From: Phaseolus vulgaris
Taxonomy: Eukaryota; Streptophyta; Magnoliopsida; Fabales; Fabaceae
Direction: 5' to 3'
Assembly: GCF_000499845.2 (NCBI RefSeq)
Contig: NC_023759.2
Location: 41,743,172 to 41,807,171, forward strand
Length of the DNA stretch: 64,000 nucleotides
The position numbers and the translations under genes were made by a program. Numbering within the stretch: position 1 is the first letter of the stretch; the number at the start of each line of letters is the position of its first letter. The notes under the pieces are model-generated. The model was given only the letters and a program-made list of their open reading frames with translations. It was not told where the DNA came from and did no database searches. Positions 37,301 through 48,497 of this stretch are shown in pieces.

Positions 37301-40300
37301 AGGGAAAGAAAGAATGTAAAGGGTAGAAAACAAACATGATGAGGAGTATAAAATGATCAAATCAAGAAATATACTGGTACTTGTGATGTGACTTCAACAA
37401 ATGTAAATATTTCATAAAGCTAAAAGATTGGAGAACTTCACAGCTTTCAGAACAAAAAAAAAAACTAAGTATGTTCGTCTGCAGTGCAGGTGTATCAAAC
37501 ATATGGGCCCAGTATTTGTCATTTTTTTCTAAAATAAAATAAAATATGGAAATTAAGACATTTTATAGAGTTCACAAATCAAAAAACTACAACTACATGC
37601 AGAGTTTAATTTTCATGTACTATCATTGGAAAAATTTGAATACTAACAACCAATCAGGAAACTGTTAGAAATGACTTTTAAGGTAGTTGTTAAGAAAGTA
37701 GAAAAACTTATCATACATGGAAATTTGTGATTGAATGGCAATGACAAAAACCTAATATACTGTCAATACATTTAAATTAAGTTCATACAAATGAAATTAT
37801 TTAAATGAACCCTTTACAAGCAATATGCAAAAACTCTTTACCCCTAAACCAACCTTCATTTAAATAAAAGCTTGTTCATTTGTAGAGGAAATTATACCTT
37901 TGTCTTTGAATCAGACCCATAAATGCAGAAGACATTTTTAATTGGTGGTCGGTCCCAAGGTGTAAGAGGATTAAGAACAGGATCACCAAGATATGATCTA
38001 AAACATTAAAGCATTAGAACATGTCTGTTCACTAGTAGAACTACAAATAACAATTTAAACATGCTGAGTAATAAGTAAATGAATCTCCAAAAAAATTACA
38101 TAAAAATAGACAGCCAGCACAATATATATTAGAGAAGCATTTGTTTTCAAATTATAGCCATATATAATTATCAAAATATTCTAGCAAAATATATTTTAAT
38201 GATTATCCGGGTAACACTAACTTTTGCAACAGGTGTAAAAGTCTCTTGCTGTCTGGGTCATAATCTTCAATTGCCTTGAAAAAGGTGCCATCTGATATTT
38301 CACGAGCTGAGAAGGATAATTGAGTAGGTAGTCCGCACTCCATGCTGGACAAGTTGGACTCTGGTATTTCTGAGAATGAAGGATATGCATCAAATGCTGC
38401 GAGGACATGTTAAAATTAAGCAGTCGGAAACCACAAGCACCACAGCAAGATTGCCCACTAGCAAAGTAAGAGTCATCAATCATACCCTTAGCTGAGGGAA
38501 TTTCAATGTTGATTATTTTGGTTGGCCACCCAGAAAAGTTTGACTGAAACTCCTGCTCATCACATTTATATGTTTGTTTACCAACATGCCTTCCCCCATA
38601 AAAATGCTTCCAATATTTATTATCTGTTCTACAGTACTTGGAAAAAGGCAACATCCATAGTGCTGAACCAAAGGAGTTGAACATCGACCGTGCTGTTCCC
38701 TGATACCTTAAAAATATTATGATAAGCATGCATTAAGAATAAAACTGCATATGACACAGTAAACATAAGAATATGTTAATCAACCCATCTATTAATCAAA
38801 TAGTAGTTTGATGTTTATTTAGGAATTCTATCCATTGCATGCAAGTGTCTCTCCCAAAGATCTTGGATGAATTGGCTTACCACATTCATTGCATAAGCAA
38901 TATCTAGTCTAGTGTGGATAAATAGATGAACTTTCCCACCAATAACAACTACTGAGACTTCTCTAGGCTTCCCTCCTCACTTCCGATCATGTGGTTCTGT
39001 TTAAAGGGAACTCCAAATGTTCTATACTCAAAATTTCCTATTTCTTTGAGAAGATTCAATACATAATTCCTTTGGAAGATAAATATCCAGAATATGCAAC
39101 TTCTTTCCCAAGAATATACCTAAGCTTTCCCAACCCCTTTATGTCAAATTGGGTTGTCACCTTCTGCTTTAGAACCTACTTTTCAACCTTATCATTACAT
39201 GAATGATCATACCATCTACTTAGCCAAAAAAGAGTGAGTTTTCCACCATGGAAATGTTTTATGAAAAGGGTATAATCACTTTGACTTTATCTATACCTCA
39301 ACGGTATCATAACCTAGGTGAATCTTCCAAACTATACTTAAGGAAATTGTTCGAGATAATGCAGTGCCTTCCTAAGCTTGAATTGAATGTCTTACTCTTC
39401 CCATTATGAGAGTCAAATCCTAGAGGAATTTTCATATACATGTCTTCTAAGTCTCCATGAAAGAAGGCATTTTAACACCAAAATGTTATAGGTCGCAACC
39501 AAAGTGAGTGGCTAGGGAAAGGATAATTCTCACTACACTTTTACAGCACTAATCCTGTTTTACAGGCTCAATGGTTAATATTAGTCAATTCTTAGACAAT
39601 TCCCAAGCAAGCTTACACCGATCAATATAACAAAAAGAACTTTACAATTCTCCCTTTGGTAGTTATATTGTAGCTCAAACTCTGCTCAAGAAGAGGGTAT
39701 CAGAAGTACTAAAAGCCCAAAAAAAGCCATTTGAAATTTGGCAATACCAAAATGAATGAGACATATAATATTGGACAAGCATAAGCCTATATAATTTTAA
39801 AACAAAAAAGCAAATGCAAAAGAAGACACAACAAATGCCTTATCACAACAGATGAGATTGACTATGCAAAAGAAAACAGTAGTTGCAAAAATTAAAAGGT
39901 AACCTCAGATATGGGAAGACCAAAGGTGAACCCAGAAAGTGTTGCTTCAATGGTTTCAATTGCACCAAGAAGGGGAGCTCCTTAGATAACCAATCAAAGA
40001 AGGAAAATCAGAATATTAATTCATTCATATCAGCAATACCCTCAAAGAGGTAATAAATGTACATAAGTCAATCATACCAACAGCAAAATAGGCATGAATA
40101 TGTTGATCCAACCACTGGTTATAATGTTTTGGTGCAATCTCTAGCTTCAACCACTCTAAGAAATAACGGAAAACATGATTACCCAATGAATGGGCAAAAA
40201 CTAAAGAGGGGCCACCACGAAGTTTGTAAGCAGTTTCAAATGTTAATCTGCAAAGAGAAATACAATTATGCGCAAATATAATCACAGTAACTAGCAAACC

Positions 40301-42545
40301 AATTTCATCTAATCATCTATTTTTGGAGGCAATGAATAAATAACCCACGTTTTTTAAAAGGCAAACTCACAATCAGTTACTATTAGAAACAATCCTTTTG
40401 GATTTAACAATATTTATCAAACTATCTTAACAGAGCATTTCAAATTTGAATACGTAAATCTGTCAATGTGCAGCATATATTTAGATTATTAGAATCCAGG
40501 TGCCAAGGTTTGACAAATATACATAAAGAAGAGACTAAAGTTGTTAACAATTGTAGAATACTCTTAGTCTTACGGGATGCACTGCAATTCCCAAGTACAT
40601 ATAGTGTTAGCAATTTTTTATATCTGTCTTGCAATTATTTTTTGTTTGAAGAAGTTGAACTCTTAAGAATTTATTTAGAGGAGGGGTAATGAAGCGGATG
40701 GAGCAGTAGCAACTACCTTTTAGGGGAGTTCAAAATTAATGAAGTGAAGGGACGGGAATGTGGAGAGAACTATTCTTCCTTCCATTCCGCTCCATGTTGA
40801 GGTGCTAATGAGTTTTATTTTACTTAAAAAAATAAATAAACTTGTTAGTGTTAAGCACCCTACACTAAGAACTCACCTTAAAAATCTAGTTATTAAGGGG
40901 GAGTCAAAGAAGTCAACGAGGACATACACACTCCATAATATTTAAGTCCCTATAAATTATTTAGTATTTTTACCCAATAGATTTTATTATATTAAAATTT
41001 TGCACTTACAACCTTTTTACATGTTCATTTCTTCCATCATTAATCATATCCATCAACATGGGAAAGCATAACTATTTTAAGTTCCATCACTTCCATTTCA
41101 TCCATTATTTGGACTGCGGGTAAAATAGACGTACCATTTGCTAATGAAGTTTGCACATATGCAAACATATAATTTTACAGTCAAAGCAATGAGATTATCA
41201 CTACCATGTATATATTTAAGAAAAAATTTAAGTACTGAAAAAATTACTTAGTTAGCAGAAACAAATCGGACAAAAGGAAAACATAGTTGCATCTAACACG
41301 CATTTTATCCAAATCATTGTGCAGAAAAACTGCCCAGATTAGAGCAAGCCAGTTGCAAAGATCACGACATACTTTAGCTTATGAAAATAAAGGTCCCTCT
41401 CTTCAAGCATGGAGGGCGACAATCTCCAATCATATGGAACAGCAATTATTGCATTAGCTTCTATGCCAAATTCAATACACCACTTAATCCATTCTTTCCA
41501 AACCGATGAAAGAGGTCCTGTCAGGTGCATGATACATCACCAAACCATAAGTACAAAAACTAGAACAAATACAGACAAAATCATATTTGACAAATTGACA
41601 CGGCAAAGAGAAACACACAAAACGCACCTGTTATATAACCTGGATCAAGTTCTGTAATACCAGAAAGACCAATATCAGGGCGCGACTTGCAATCCGGATG
41701 GTCAGTCTGGTTGTACGGATCCAGCACCATGCACTTAAGCCAGCAATTGACAGCAGAAAGAAGCTGCGCAACAAATTAATTCTCACATATTTTACTCTTA
41801 ACTCTTTAATCGTAGCTCGTTGGTGCTAATTTCATATACAGTAAAACACAGGAGGCATCGTGTGCTAATCATGTTATATATGGACACTTCAATAGTGCAA
41901 ACACCTCATACACTCTTTTCTCTCTGTTTTGTCATGACACGTTACTTATATCTACAGTCGTACCTATACTTCTCTCTCTTCTATGTCTTTCTATTGTAGG
42001 TGCACGCTAGCATATACGTGATAGTGCTAAAACTACGTTCTAAGCAGAGGAAATACACACAAACTCTCTCTCTCTACGTCGATCAATATTCTTGCAGACG
42101 CCTTCCTCTATAATCTACTTGTTGGACAGAGTAGACACGCGTATAGAATTGATAAAAAAATTGATACAACAGTCGAAATTAAGAGTGAAAAATATCAATT
42201 ACCGGGAAAGAAAATTCACTATTTTTTTTCTTCGGAGCAAGAAACGGTAAGGTTCGATCCTCATGTAGTGGGATGCAAAACGACGTAAAAGAAGAAGCGA
42301 GAGTGAGAGAAACGTCAACGTACTTTGGTTGTGTCGAGCCAGACCAAATCGAGAGGGTTGAAATCGAGCGGAGAGTAGGGACAGTCAAGAATGGACCATG
42401 CTCGGAGCTGAGTGGAAGCGAAGCCGGGGATTATAATGCCGGAGAGCTTGGAGTAGTCGAGCTCAGCGCCGGAGGAGGATGTGGCTCCGGCGACGGCGAT
42501 AACGGCGAGGAGGATGAGCAAGCAGAGTAACGGTTTTTTCGCCAT
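34400..42545 (-). CDS. PSAT1: Phospholipid:sterol O-acyltransferase, LCAT-like (623 aa, 15 exons)
   Basis: Transfers an acyl chain from phospholipid to sterol, making sterol esters; acts on microsomal/ER membranes. Exons on the minus strand: 42545-42324, 41763-41628, 41517-41373, 40247-40078, 39980-39904, 38699-38486, 38369-38222, 37997-37898, 36811-36717, 36487-36436, 36273-36202, 35857-35689, 34971-34867, 34795-34711, 34481-34400; 1872 bases, every junction in phase, stop TAA. The start MAKKPLLCLLILLAVIAVAG opens a signal peptide/anchor of about 21 residues; an in-frame upstream Met lacks this context. LCAT-family landmarks: GIIIPGFASTQLRAW, VPYDWRLSP, and the nucleophile elbow FAHSLGNHV with Ser near residue 188; later GPISGDETVPY (with the expected Asp) and a C-terminal Cys-rich part. 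The length fits the Arabidopsis PSAT1 family (~630 aa). Intron 5 (38700-39903) contains a decayed copia fragment; introns 3, 8 and 12 exceed 700 bases and hold nothing I recognise. Confidence 0.92.
38830..39545 (-). pseudogene. Decayed Ty1/copia reverse-transcriptase fragment in PSAT1 intron 5
   Basis: Read on the minus strand with several frameshifts and stops, this stretch carries the copia RT landmarks in order: an upstream VRIILSLATHFG-type segment (near 39530), AFFHGDLEDMYMKIPLGF (near 39465-39412), KTFPWWKTHSF (near 39240), TTQFDIKGLGKLRYILGKEVA (near 39155-39095), VGKFIYLS...LDIAYAMNVVSQFI (near 38945-38870). The segment that should hold the YVDD motif lies in the decayed middle. No LTRs or PBS are visible near it. 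It is in the same orientation as the host gene and clearly older than the copia element in RhoGDI. Confidence 0.75.
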
Positions 42546-42757
42546 TATGTGGGAGAGGGAGGGAGGGAAGAATGAAAAAAACGTGAGTCTGTCCATAGGT
42601 AGTTGGAAAGTTATGCGAATAAAAGAAAATTTCAATCGGAAAATTGGCTTTTAACCTTTTCCGGAGTTCAACGTTGAAATGATTCCAGATTATGGGCCCT
42701 TTCTGCTTCTACTTTACGGACCTGTTCGGACTTTTACCACTTTTCTTCAAGGGGTTT

Positions 42758-43110
42758 CTTCCTGCACCCCACATTTTTCTTCCTGACCCTACATGCTTTG
42801 AAATATCGAAATTACCCGTTCACAGTTTTGGATGATTTCGGAATATCGGTTCCGTAAGAAAAAAGTTTCCAGAACAGAATTCGGTAAGAAAAAGGTATTT
42901 TCAAAATAAGAAATCCATAACACAAAAATCATTCTAAAATATTCATTCCGAACAATTTTTTTTATTTTTTTCTATTTCTAGATTGGTAAATCCAGAATTA
43001 ATAAAATGTGTTCCAAAAAATATGTTTTGAAAATATTTCAGAAATAACAATCCATAATCATTTTGAAAAAGGATAAAACAGTCTTTTTAAAAAATATGGG
43101 ATGCAGGAAG
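42758..43110. mobile_element. MITE-like element with ~21-base terminal inverted repeats (353 bp)
   Basis: The left end CTTCCTGCACCCCACATTTT matches, with a few mismatches, the inverse of the right end (AAAATATGGGATGCAGGAAG). Its interior has no coding frame and is rich in GAAATA/AAGAAA words. I could not see a matching target-site duplication, so the superfamily stays open (Mutator-like would be a guess). Confidence 0.6.
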
Positions 43111-43439
43111 ACATTTGTTAAAGTAAATAAAGAAATAACCTCTCGCATGCCCAAAAAAGAAATTGCCGTTAGTTTATTGCTACAAAATTACCATTAGTTT
43201 CTAAAATGTAAGTGTATAGAGTCTGTTTTTTTTTACTAAATTTCTTCAATTTCTTTGGGATATTATGAGAATAGACTTTCTTGTGAAGAAGTTGTCATGC
43301 AAGCATATCCAAGGCATGTCGTGATTGGACGATTTTGGTTCAAAATTATGAAAACTTAAATTGTTATTGGTTGACACATTTTTTTCTTAATTTAGTTCAT
43401 GGTTAAATGAAATTATGAATGTGTGACAACGTTTTTAGC

Positions 43440-43505
43440 GTAAAATAAAATAATTGAAGTCCTGCATAGTTTTAACGACTAACTTCAGCTATTTTATTTT
43501 ACATT
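43440..43505. repeat. Imperfect inverted repeat (hairpin)
   Basis: TAAAATAAAATAATTGAAGT and ACTTCAGCTATTTTATTTTA are inverse copies with two mismatches over 20 bases, separated by about 20 bases. A similar single arm (CGTAGAATAAAACAAC) occurs at about 44220. Confidence 0.55.
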
Positions 43506-43909
43506 CAATTCATATAAGTAAACTTATTAATTATTTTACTTGTTAATTTTTTAAAAATGTATTATTTATGAATTAATTATATTGTGATTTGTATTGTTTT
43601 AGGGTTTGCTTAAAAAAATATGTATGATTAAGGTTTGGATTGTTTTACTTAAAAAATACATGAATAAATAGAGTAAAATAACTATAATATTATTAGGACA
43701 AATAAATTATTTTTTCTTATAAATAATAAGGTTGTTTTTATTACATAAATGAAAATAAATTATATGTGAGACAATGTGTCATAGTGATTTTCTCTGTTAT
43801 GCTTTAGGTTGTTTTGATGTTCAATTGGAAGAGGTGGTGGTGGATTGTTATCGTTATGTTGTGGTTGGTCCTCATATGAATTATCAAACATGTGTAAAGG
43901 TATTTTGGG

Positions 43910-44125
43910 TTGATATCAAACCCTAACCCCTATGTGAGTTTTAATCATTGATCCTAAATGTGGATCCTTAATCATTTCACCATAAACCATAAAGTTTAAT
44001 CAATTCATCATAAACCATCAATCCTAAACAATAATAATAATTCATCCACCCTAAACCACACACTTTGACCCCTACACCATAAACCCTAATTATTGGTCCT
44101 TAAACCCTAAGTTTTCAATGTGTCT
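43910..44125. repeat. Degenerate telomere-like AAACCCTAA words
   Basis: CAAACCCTAACCCC near 43914, ATAAACCCTAATT near 44085 and TTAAACCCTAAG near 44102, with many relatives in between (CATAAACCATAAA, CCCTAAACCAC). It is not a clean array, and may be a decayed interstitial telomere-like repeat or chance richness. Confidence 0.3.
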
Positions 44126-44292
44126 ATTGTCACTTATTTTTTCTATTCCAACATCACCAATTTTTTTCATGGGTAAAATAATTAGCAAACTGAAGTTGTG
44201 CTACTCTTGCACGAATTTAACGTAGAATAAAACAACCACTAGTACAAAATATGAAAACAACGACCCCTTATTTAGTGCGGCTTTGCACTTAA

Positions 44293-44480
44293 ACGCATTT
44301 GTAAAAAATGCGGTGACATTTTTGTAATTAAATTGATTTACAAATGCGGTTCTATGGTAAGACCGCATTTGTAAATCAATTCGAATAATTTACAAATGCG
44401 GTCATAGTAAAGACCGCATTTGTAAATCATTTTAATTGATTTACAAATGCGGTCTTACCCTAGAACCGCATTTGTAAATC
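44293..44480. repeat. CACTA subterminal inverted repeats
   Basis: Six copies of GATTTACAAATGCGGTC alternate in orientation: forward at 44335, 44387 and 44438, reverse at 44362, 44412 and 44464; partial copies begin near 44293. Adjacent forward/reverse copies give three hairpins with stems of 15-17 bases and loops of 8-11 bases. In CACTA elements subterminal repeats are the binding sites of the TNPA-type protein. Confidence 0.88.
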
Positions 44481-44829
44481 AATTTTACCCTAAAAATTGA
44501 AGCGCGCCACTAGTTTTCACTTTCACTTTCGTCTTCTCCGCTCTTCGTTTCAACGTTTCGTCTTCTGTTTCAGCTCTCCCTTTGCATTGTAAGTTTCAGC
44601 TTCTCCGCTCTTCCGCTTCAACGTTTGTTTTCGTTTTCGTTTTTGTCATTGTCATTATTCACTTCCTTGGCATTGTCATTTCGTTTCCTAACTCGTTTTT
44701 GTCATATAGGTGGTTACTGTTCTATTGGGTTCGCCGGTTTTTTCAGCTCCGCCACTGCCACTGTCATAGTCGAAAACTTCCGCCACCGCCTGCGCCTTCG
44801 TCTTCGTCCTCGTCTTCGTTTTGTGCCTC

Positions 44830-44885
44830 TCCGATCACCGCCTGCGCCACTCCGATCACCGCCTGCGCCACTCCGATCACCATCA
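44830..44885 (+). repeat. 21-base tandem repeat in the CACTA leader
   Basis: The word TCCGATCAC recurs at 44830, 44851 and 44872 with CGCCTGCGCCAC between, a perfect 21-base period over about 2.5 copies in a GC-rich patch. It is followed by a good splice donor (AAG|GTTGGT at 44893) and, at 45287-45288, an acceptor (TATTCCAG) nine bases before the transposase ATG, so it is probably in a spliced 5' UTR exon. Confidence 0.7.
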
Positions 44886-45296
44886 ACCTAAAGGTTGGTG
44901 TTGTATTTAATTTATATTTAATATTTTGAATTTATATATTTAATATTTTAAATTTATATTTAATATTTTGAATTGTTATTTTTTTTATTATAATATATAT
45001 TTAATTAATAACTAATACAACTTGGAATTTATAACTAATAACTAATAATTTATATATTTGTGTGTATTTTGAATTTTTGTATTATATAATTTCTATTTTC
45101 TTAAATTTATATTATATATTTAGTTAGTTGTTAATTACATTTTAATAAAAGTTTTATGTTATGTTAGTTATTGTTACTTTTAGAATAGAAATATCGTGTT
45201 TGGATTGAGTCCGGGGGTGTTCGACCCTCGGCAAATGTGTGAGATTGAATAGAATACTAATTATTAGAAAATCCTAACTATATTCCAGAATATATA

Positions 45297-48200
45297 ATGG
45301 ATCGAAGTTGGATTAATGTTGTTCGTATACGTGATGAGTACGAAAGGGGAGTAGAGGAATTTATACAATTTGCGCAGCGTAACGCGATTATTAGTGGTCA
45401 TGATGGAGCAAAGATCAGGTGTCCGTGCGTTAACTGTTTGAATGGAAGGATACTGGATGTGAATATCATGAGGGAACACCTGCTGTGTGATGGGTTTCTT
45501 CGATCTTATACAACTTGGACATGGCATGGTGAATTATTAAATTTACCACGTGTTTCCGTAACTGAGGAATATGTGGGTTCTACCATTGATGAAGCAGTAC
45601 ACGATGATGGAGATGATGATCGATTGGAGGACATGATTCGTGGTGTGGGAGCTGAGTGTTTTGCAAAAGCGCATGGATATGAAAGTATGTCAAAAGATGC
45701 AGAAACTCCTTTGTATCCTGGATCAACTAACTTCACACGGTTGTCGGCGGTGTTAAGATTGATGAATTTGAAGGCAATAAACGGATGGACTGATAAAAGC
45801 TTCACGGAATTGCTCCAGCTGTTGAAGGATATGCTTCCAGAGGGAAACAGTCTACCTAATCGTAATTACGAGGCCAAAAAGATTCTTTGTCCAATGGGTA
45901 TGGAGTACAAAAAGATACATGCATGTCCTAATGATTGTATATTATACCGGAAAGATTTTGAATTGTTGAAAAGTTGTCCGATGTGTGGTTTATCACGTTA
46001 TAAGTTGAAACAAAAAGATGATGATTCTATTGATGACATGGAAAAGCATGGACCCCCAATGAAAGTTATGTGGTATTTTCCCATCATTCCAAGGATGAAG
46101 CGTTTGTTTGCAAACCCAAACGATGCTAAGAATCTTAGATGGCATGCAGATGAGAGGAAATGCGATGGCATGTACCGACATCCAGCTGATTCTATTCAAT
46201 GGAAGAAATTTGATGATGACTTTCCAGAATTTGGTAAAGAATCAAGAAATATCCGACTTGGTTTAGCTACAGACGGAATGAATCCGTTTGGTAATATGAG
46301 TACAAATCACAGTTCATGGCCTGTATTACTAGTTATTTACAACTTGCCTCCTGGATTGTGCATGAAGCGAAAATACATGATGTTGTCTATGATGATATCC
46401 GGTCCAAAACAACCAGGGAATGATATTGATGTTTATCTAAGTCCCCTAATTGAAGATTTGAAGTTAATGTGGGACCAGGGTGTCGAAGTATTTGACGGAT
46501 TTGCTAATGAAACTTTCAAGCTTCATGCCATGTTATTTTGCACCATCAATGACTTTCCGGCATATGGTAACTTATCAGGTTATAGTGTTAAGGGTCACAA
46601 AGCGTGTCCAATATGCGAAGAAGACACTGCTTCTCAACAATTGAAACATGGAAGGAAAACAGTATATCTTCGGCATCGGAGGTTTCTTAGAAGTCATCAT
46701 CCTTACCGGAGGTTGAAAAAAGCCTTTAATGGACACCAAGAGGGTAGTGGTCCACCAACTCCATTAACCGGTGTTGAGGTTTACCAAAAGGTAAATAACA
46801 TAGACCACACCTTCGGTAAGTCCAAAAAAAAGTCATCTGTGACAAATATTTGGAAGAAGAAATCAATCTTCTTTGATCTTCCGTACTGGTCGAGGTTAGA
46901 AGTCAGACATTGTATAGATGTAATGCATGTTGAGAAGAATGTGTGTGATAGCTTAATTGGTACACTTCTTAACATTAACGGGAAGACGAAGGATGGTCTA
47001 AATGCTCGTTTAGATTTGATTGAGATGAACATACGCGGCAAGTTGGCACCCATAGAAATGGGTAAGCGTACATATTTGCCCCCAGCCTGTTACACAATGT
47101 CAAAAGATGAAAAAAATAGTTTTTGTCAATGTCTAAAGGGTGTGAAAGTGCCACAAGGACATTCCTCAAATGTGAAGAGCCTAGTGTCAATGCAAGATTT
47201 GAAGTTAATTGGGTTGAAGTCTCATGATTGTCACATCTTGATGCAACAGTTGTTGCCGGTAGCTATCCGTGGGATCTTACCAAAAAATGTTAGACACACC
47301 ATAACCCGTTTGTGCTCATTCTTCTCTTCCATCTGTTGTAAAGTCATTGATCCCTCAAAACTAGATGAACTTCAAAATGAAATTGTTGTTATCTTGTGTG
47401 AATTGGAAATGTTTTTTCCTCCGTCTTTTTTTGACATCATGGTTCATCTAGTGGTGCATCTGGTAAGAGAGGTTAGATTGTGTGGACCAGTGTACTTAAG
47501 ATGGATGTATCCTGTTGAGCGGTATATGAAAATTTTGAAAGGTTATGTGAAAAATCATTATCGTCCAGAGGCTTCAATGATTGAAAGGTACATAGCTGAA
47601 GAAAGTATTGAATTTTGTTCAGAGTACATGACAAAAGCAAATCCAATAGGTGTTTCAGCTAATTCATGGCACCACAGGCGTTCTACAACTAAATGTTTAC
47701 GTGGTGTGAATATTGTAAGCAAATCTCGATCAGAAGTCTTGCAAGCACATTTGTACATATTGAATAACACAGATGAAGTTGTACCTTACATAGAAGCTCA
47801 TAAAGCCATTGTGAAGGGAAATAACCCAAGACAAGCAGAGAAATGGGTCTTGATGGAACATAATAGAACTTTCATGCCTTGGTTTAAAGATGAGGTGTTC
47901 AAGGATTCAACGGCATCAGAGACCTTGACTTGGTTGGCTGCTGGATTGAAGTTTGATGTCATCTCATGTACAGCCTACGAAGTGAATAATTGTATATTTT
48001 ACACGAAGTCCATGGATGAAAAGAGTACAGTTCAAAATTCTGGTGTTACTCTTGAAGCCGAGTCAATGCAGTTTTCGACTTCGAAAGATACAAATCCAGT
48101 ACTTGGATCAATGGCATACTATGGGTTTATAGAAGAGATATGGGAGATTGACTACACTAAGTTTTCCGTTCCAGTTTTCAAGTGTAAATGGGTTGACAAT

Positions 48201-48497
48201 AAAAGTGGGGTTAAAATTGATGAATCAGGATTCACACTAGTGGACTTTCGAAAGATAGGGTATCGAGATAAGCCATTTATAATCGTTCAACAAGCATCTC
48301 AGGTTTTCTATGTGAAAGATCCTACGTCAGAACATTGGTATGTCGTTTTACACGGGAAAAAACAAGGGGAAGCCATAGATGATATTGAATATGGCGAAAC
48401 TCATTCATTCACACCAATGATAACTAATAAAGATGACGATGTACTTGATGATGTACATGCAACCCGTAAAGACCACAATGAAGGAATTTACATATAA
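45297..48497 (+). CDS. CACTA TNP2-like transposase (1066 aa), single uninterrupted frame
   Basis: Moves CACTA transposons by cut-and-paste at the terminal inverted repeats. Domains in order: an N-terminal transposase-associated region (about residues 1-85) with IRCPCVNC cysteines; the TNP2 core with HACPNDC (208-214), LATDGMNPFG (Asp 326), NDFPAYGNLSG (Asp 419), KACPIC (435-440) and DVMHVEKNV (541-549); a DUF4218-like part (about 635-790: LPVAIRGILP, YPVERYMKILKGYVKN); and a DUF4216-like part (about 960-1040: GSMAYYGFIEEIWEIDY...DKPFIIVQQASQVFYVKDP). The ATG at 45297 follows a plausible leader splice acceptor. There are no stops or frameshifts, which is unusual for a TNP2 gene next to a damaged partner gene and suggests recent activity or recent insertion. 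The protein would act in the nucleus. Confidence 0.92.
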   Translation: MDRSWINVVRIRDEYERGVEEFIQFAQRNAIISGHDGAKIRCPCVNCLNGRILDVNIMREHLLCDGFLRSYTTWTWHGELLNLPRVSVTEEYVGSTIDEAVHDDGDDDRLEDMIRGVGAECFAKAHGYESMSKDAETPLYPGSTNFTRLSAVLRLMNLKAINGWTDKSFTELLQLLKDMLPEGNSLPNRNYEAKKILCPMGMEYKKIHACPNDCILYRKDFELLKSCPMCGLSRYKLKQKDDDSIDDMEKHGPPMKVMWYFPIIPRMKRLFANPNDAKNLRWHADERKCDGMYRHPADSIQWKKFDDDFPEFGKESRNIRLGLATDGMNPFGNMSTNHSSWPVLLVIYNLPPGLCMKRKYMMLSMMISGPKQPGNDIDVYLSPLIEDLKLMWDQGVEVFDGFANETFKLHAMLFCTINDFPAYGNLSGYSVKGHKACPICEEDTASQQLKHGRKTVYLRHRRFLRSHHPYRRLKKAFNGHQEGSGPPTPLTGVEVYQKVNNIDHTFGKSKKKSSVTNIWKKKSIFFDLPYWSRLEVRHCIDVMHVEKNVCDSLIGTLLNINGKTKDGLNARLDLIEMNIRGKLAPIEMGKRTYLPPACYTMSKDEKNSFCQCLKGVKVPQGHSSNVKSLVSMQDLKLIGLKSHDCHILMQQLLPVAIRGILPKNVRHTITRLCSFFSSICCKVIDPSKLDELQNEIVVILCELEMFFPPSFFDIMVHLVVHLVREVRLCGPVYLRWMYPVERYMKILKGYVKNHYRPEASMIERYIAEESIEFCSEYMTKANPIGVSANSWHHRRSTTKCLRGVNIVSKSRSEVLQAHLYILNNTDEVVPYIEAHKAIVKGNNPRQAEKWVLMEHNRTFMPWFKDEVFKDSTASETLTWLAAGLKFDVISCTAYEVNNCIFYTKSMDEKSTVQNSGVTLEAESMQFSTSKDTNPVLGSMAYYGFIEEIWEIDYTKFSVPVFKCKWVDNKSGVKIDESGFTLVDFRKIGYRDKPFIIVQQASQVFYVKDPTSEHWYVVLHGKKQGEAIDDIEYGETHSFTPMITNKDDDVLDDVHATRKDHNEGIYI

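Larger units (their letters stand above)
42546..44236. other. PSAT1-like promoter side and repeat-rich spacer
   Basis: Contains the upstream region of the PSAT1-like gene, the TIR-bounded element at 42758-43110, an inverted repeat at about 43440-43505, and a stretch at 43910-44125 rich in telomere-like CCCTAA/AAACCCTAA words. It ends at the CACTA terminus. No gene. Confidence 0.55.

Noticed and set aside
42546..42635. Upstream in-frame Met for the PSAT1-like protein
   Set aside because: Starting there would place ~30 residues before the signal peptide; the ATG at 42545 puts the hydrophobic segment at the N-terminus, as the family requires.
42749..43119. Target-site duplication for the TIR element
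   Set aside because: The 9 bases left (AAGGGGTTT) and right (ACATTTGTT) do not match; other lengths were not convincing either.
44582..44929. Open frames in the CACTA leader (Phe/Val-rich and Ser/Pro-rich)
   Set aside because: They come from low-complexity T-rich DNA and the 21-base tandem repeat, end inside the probable leader intron, and show no family similarity.
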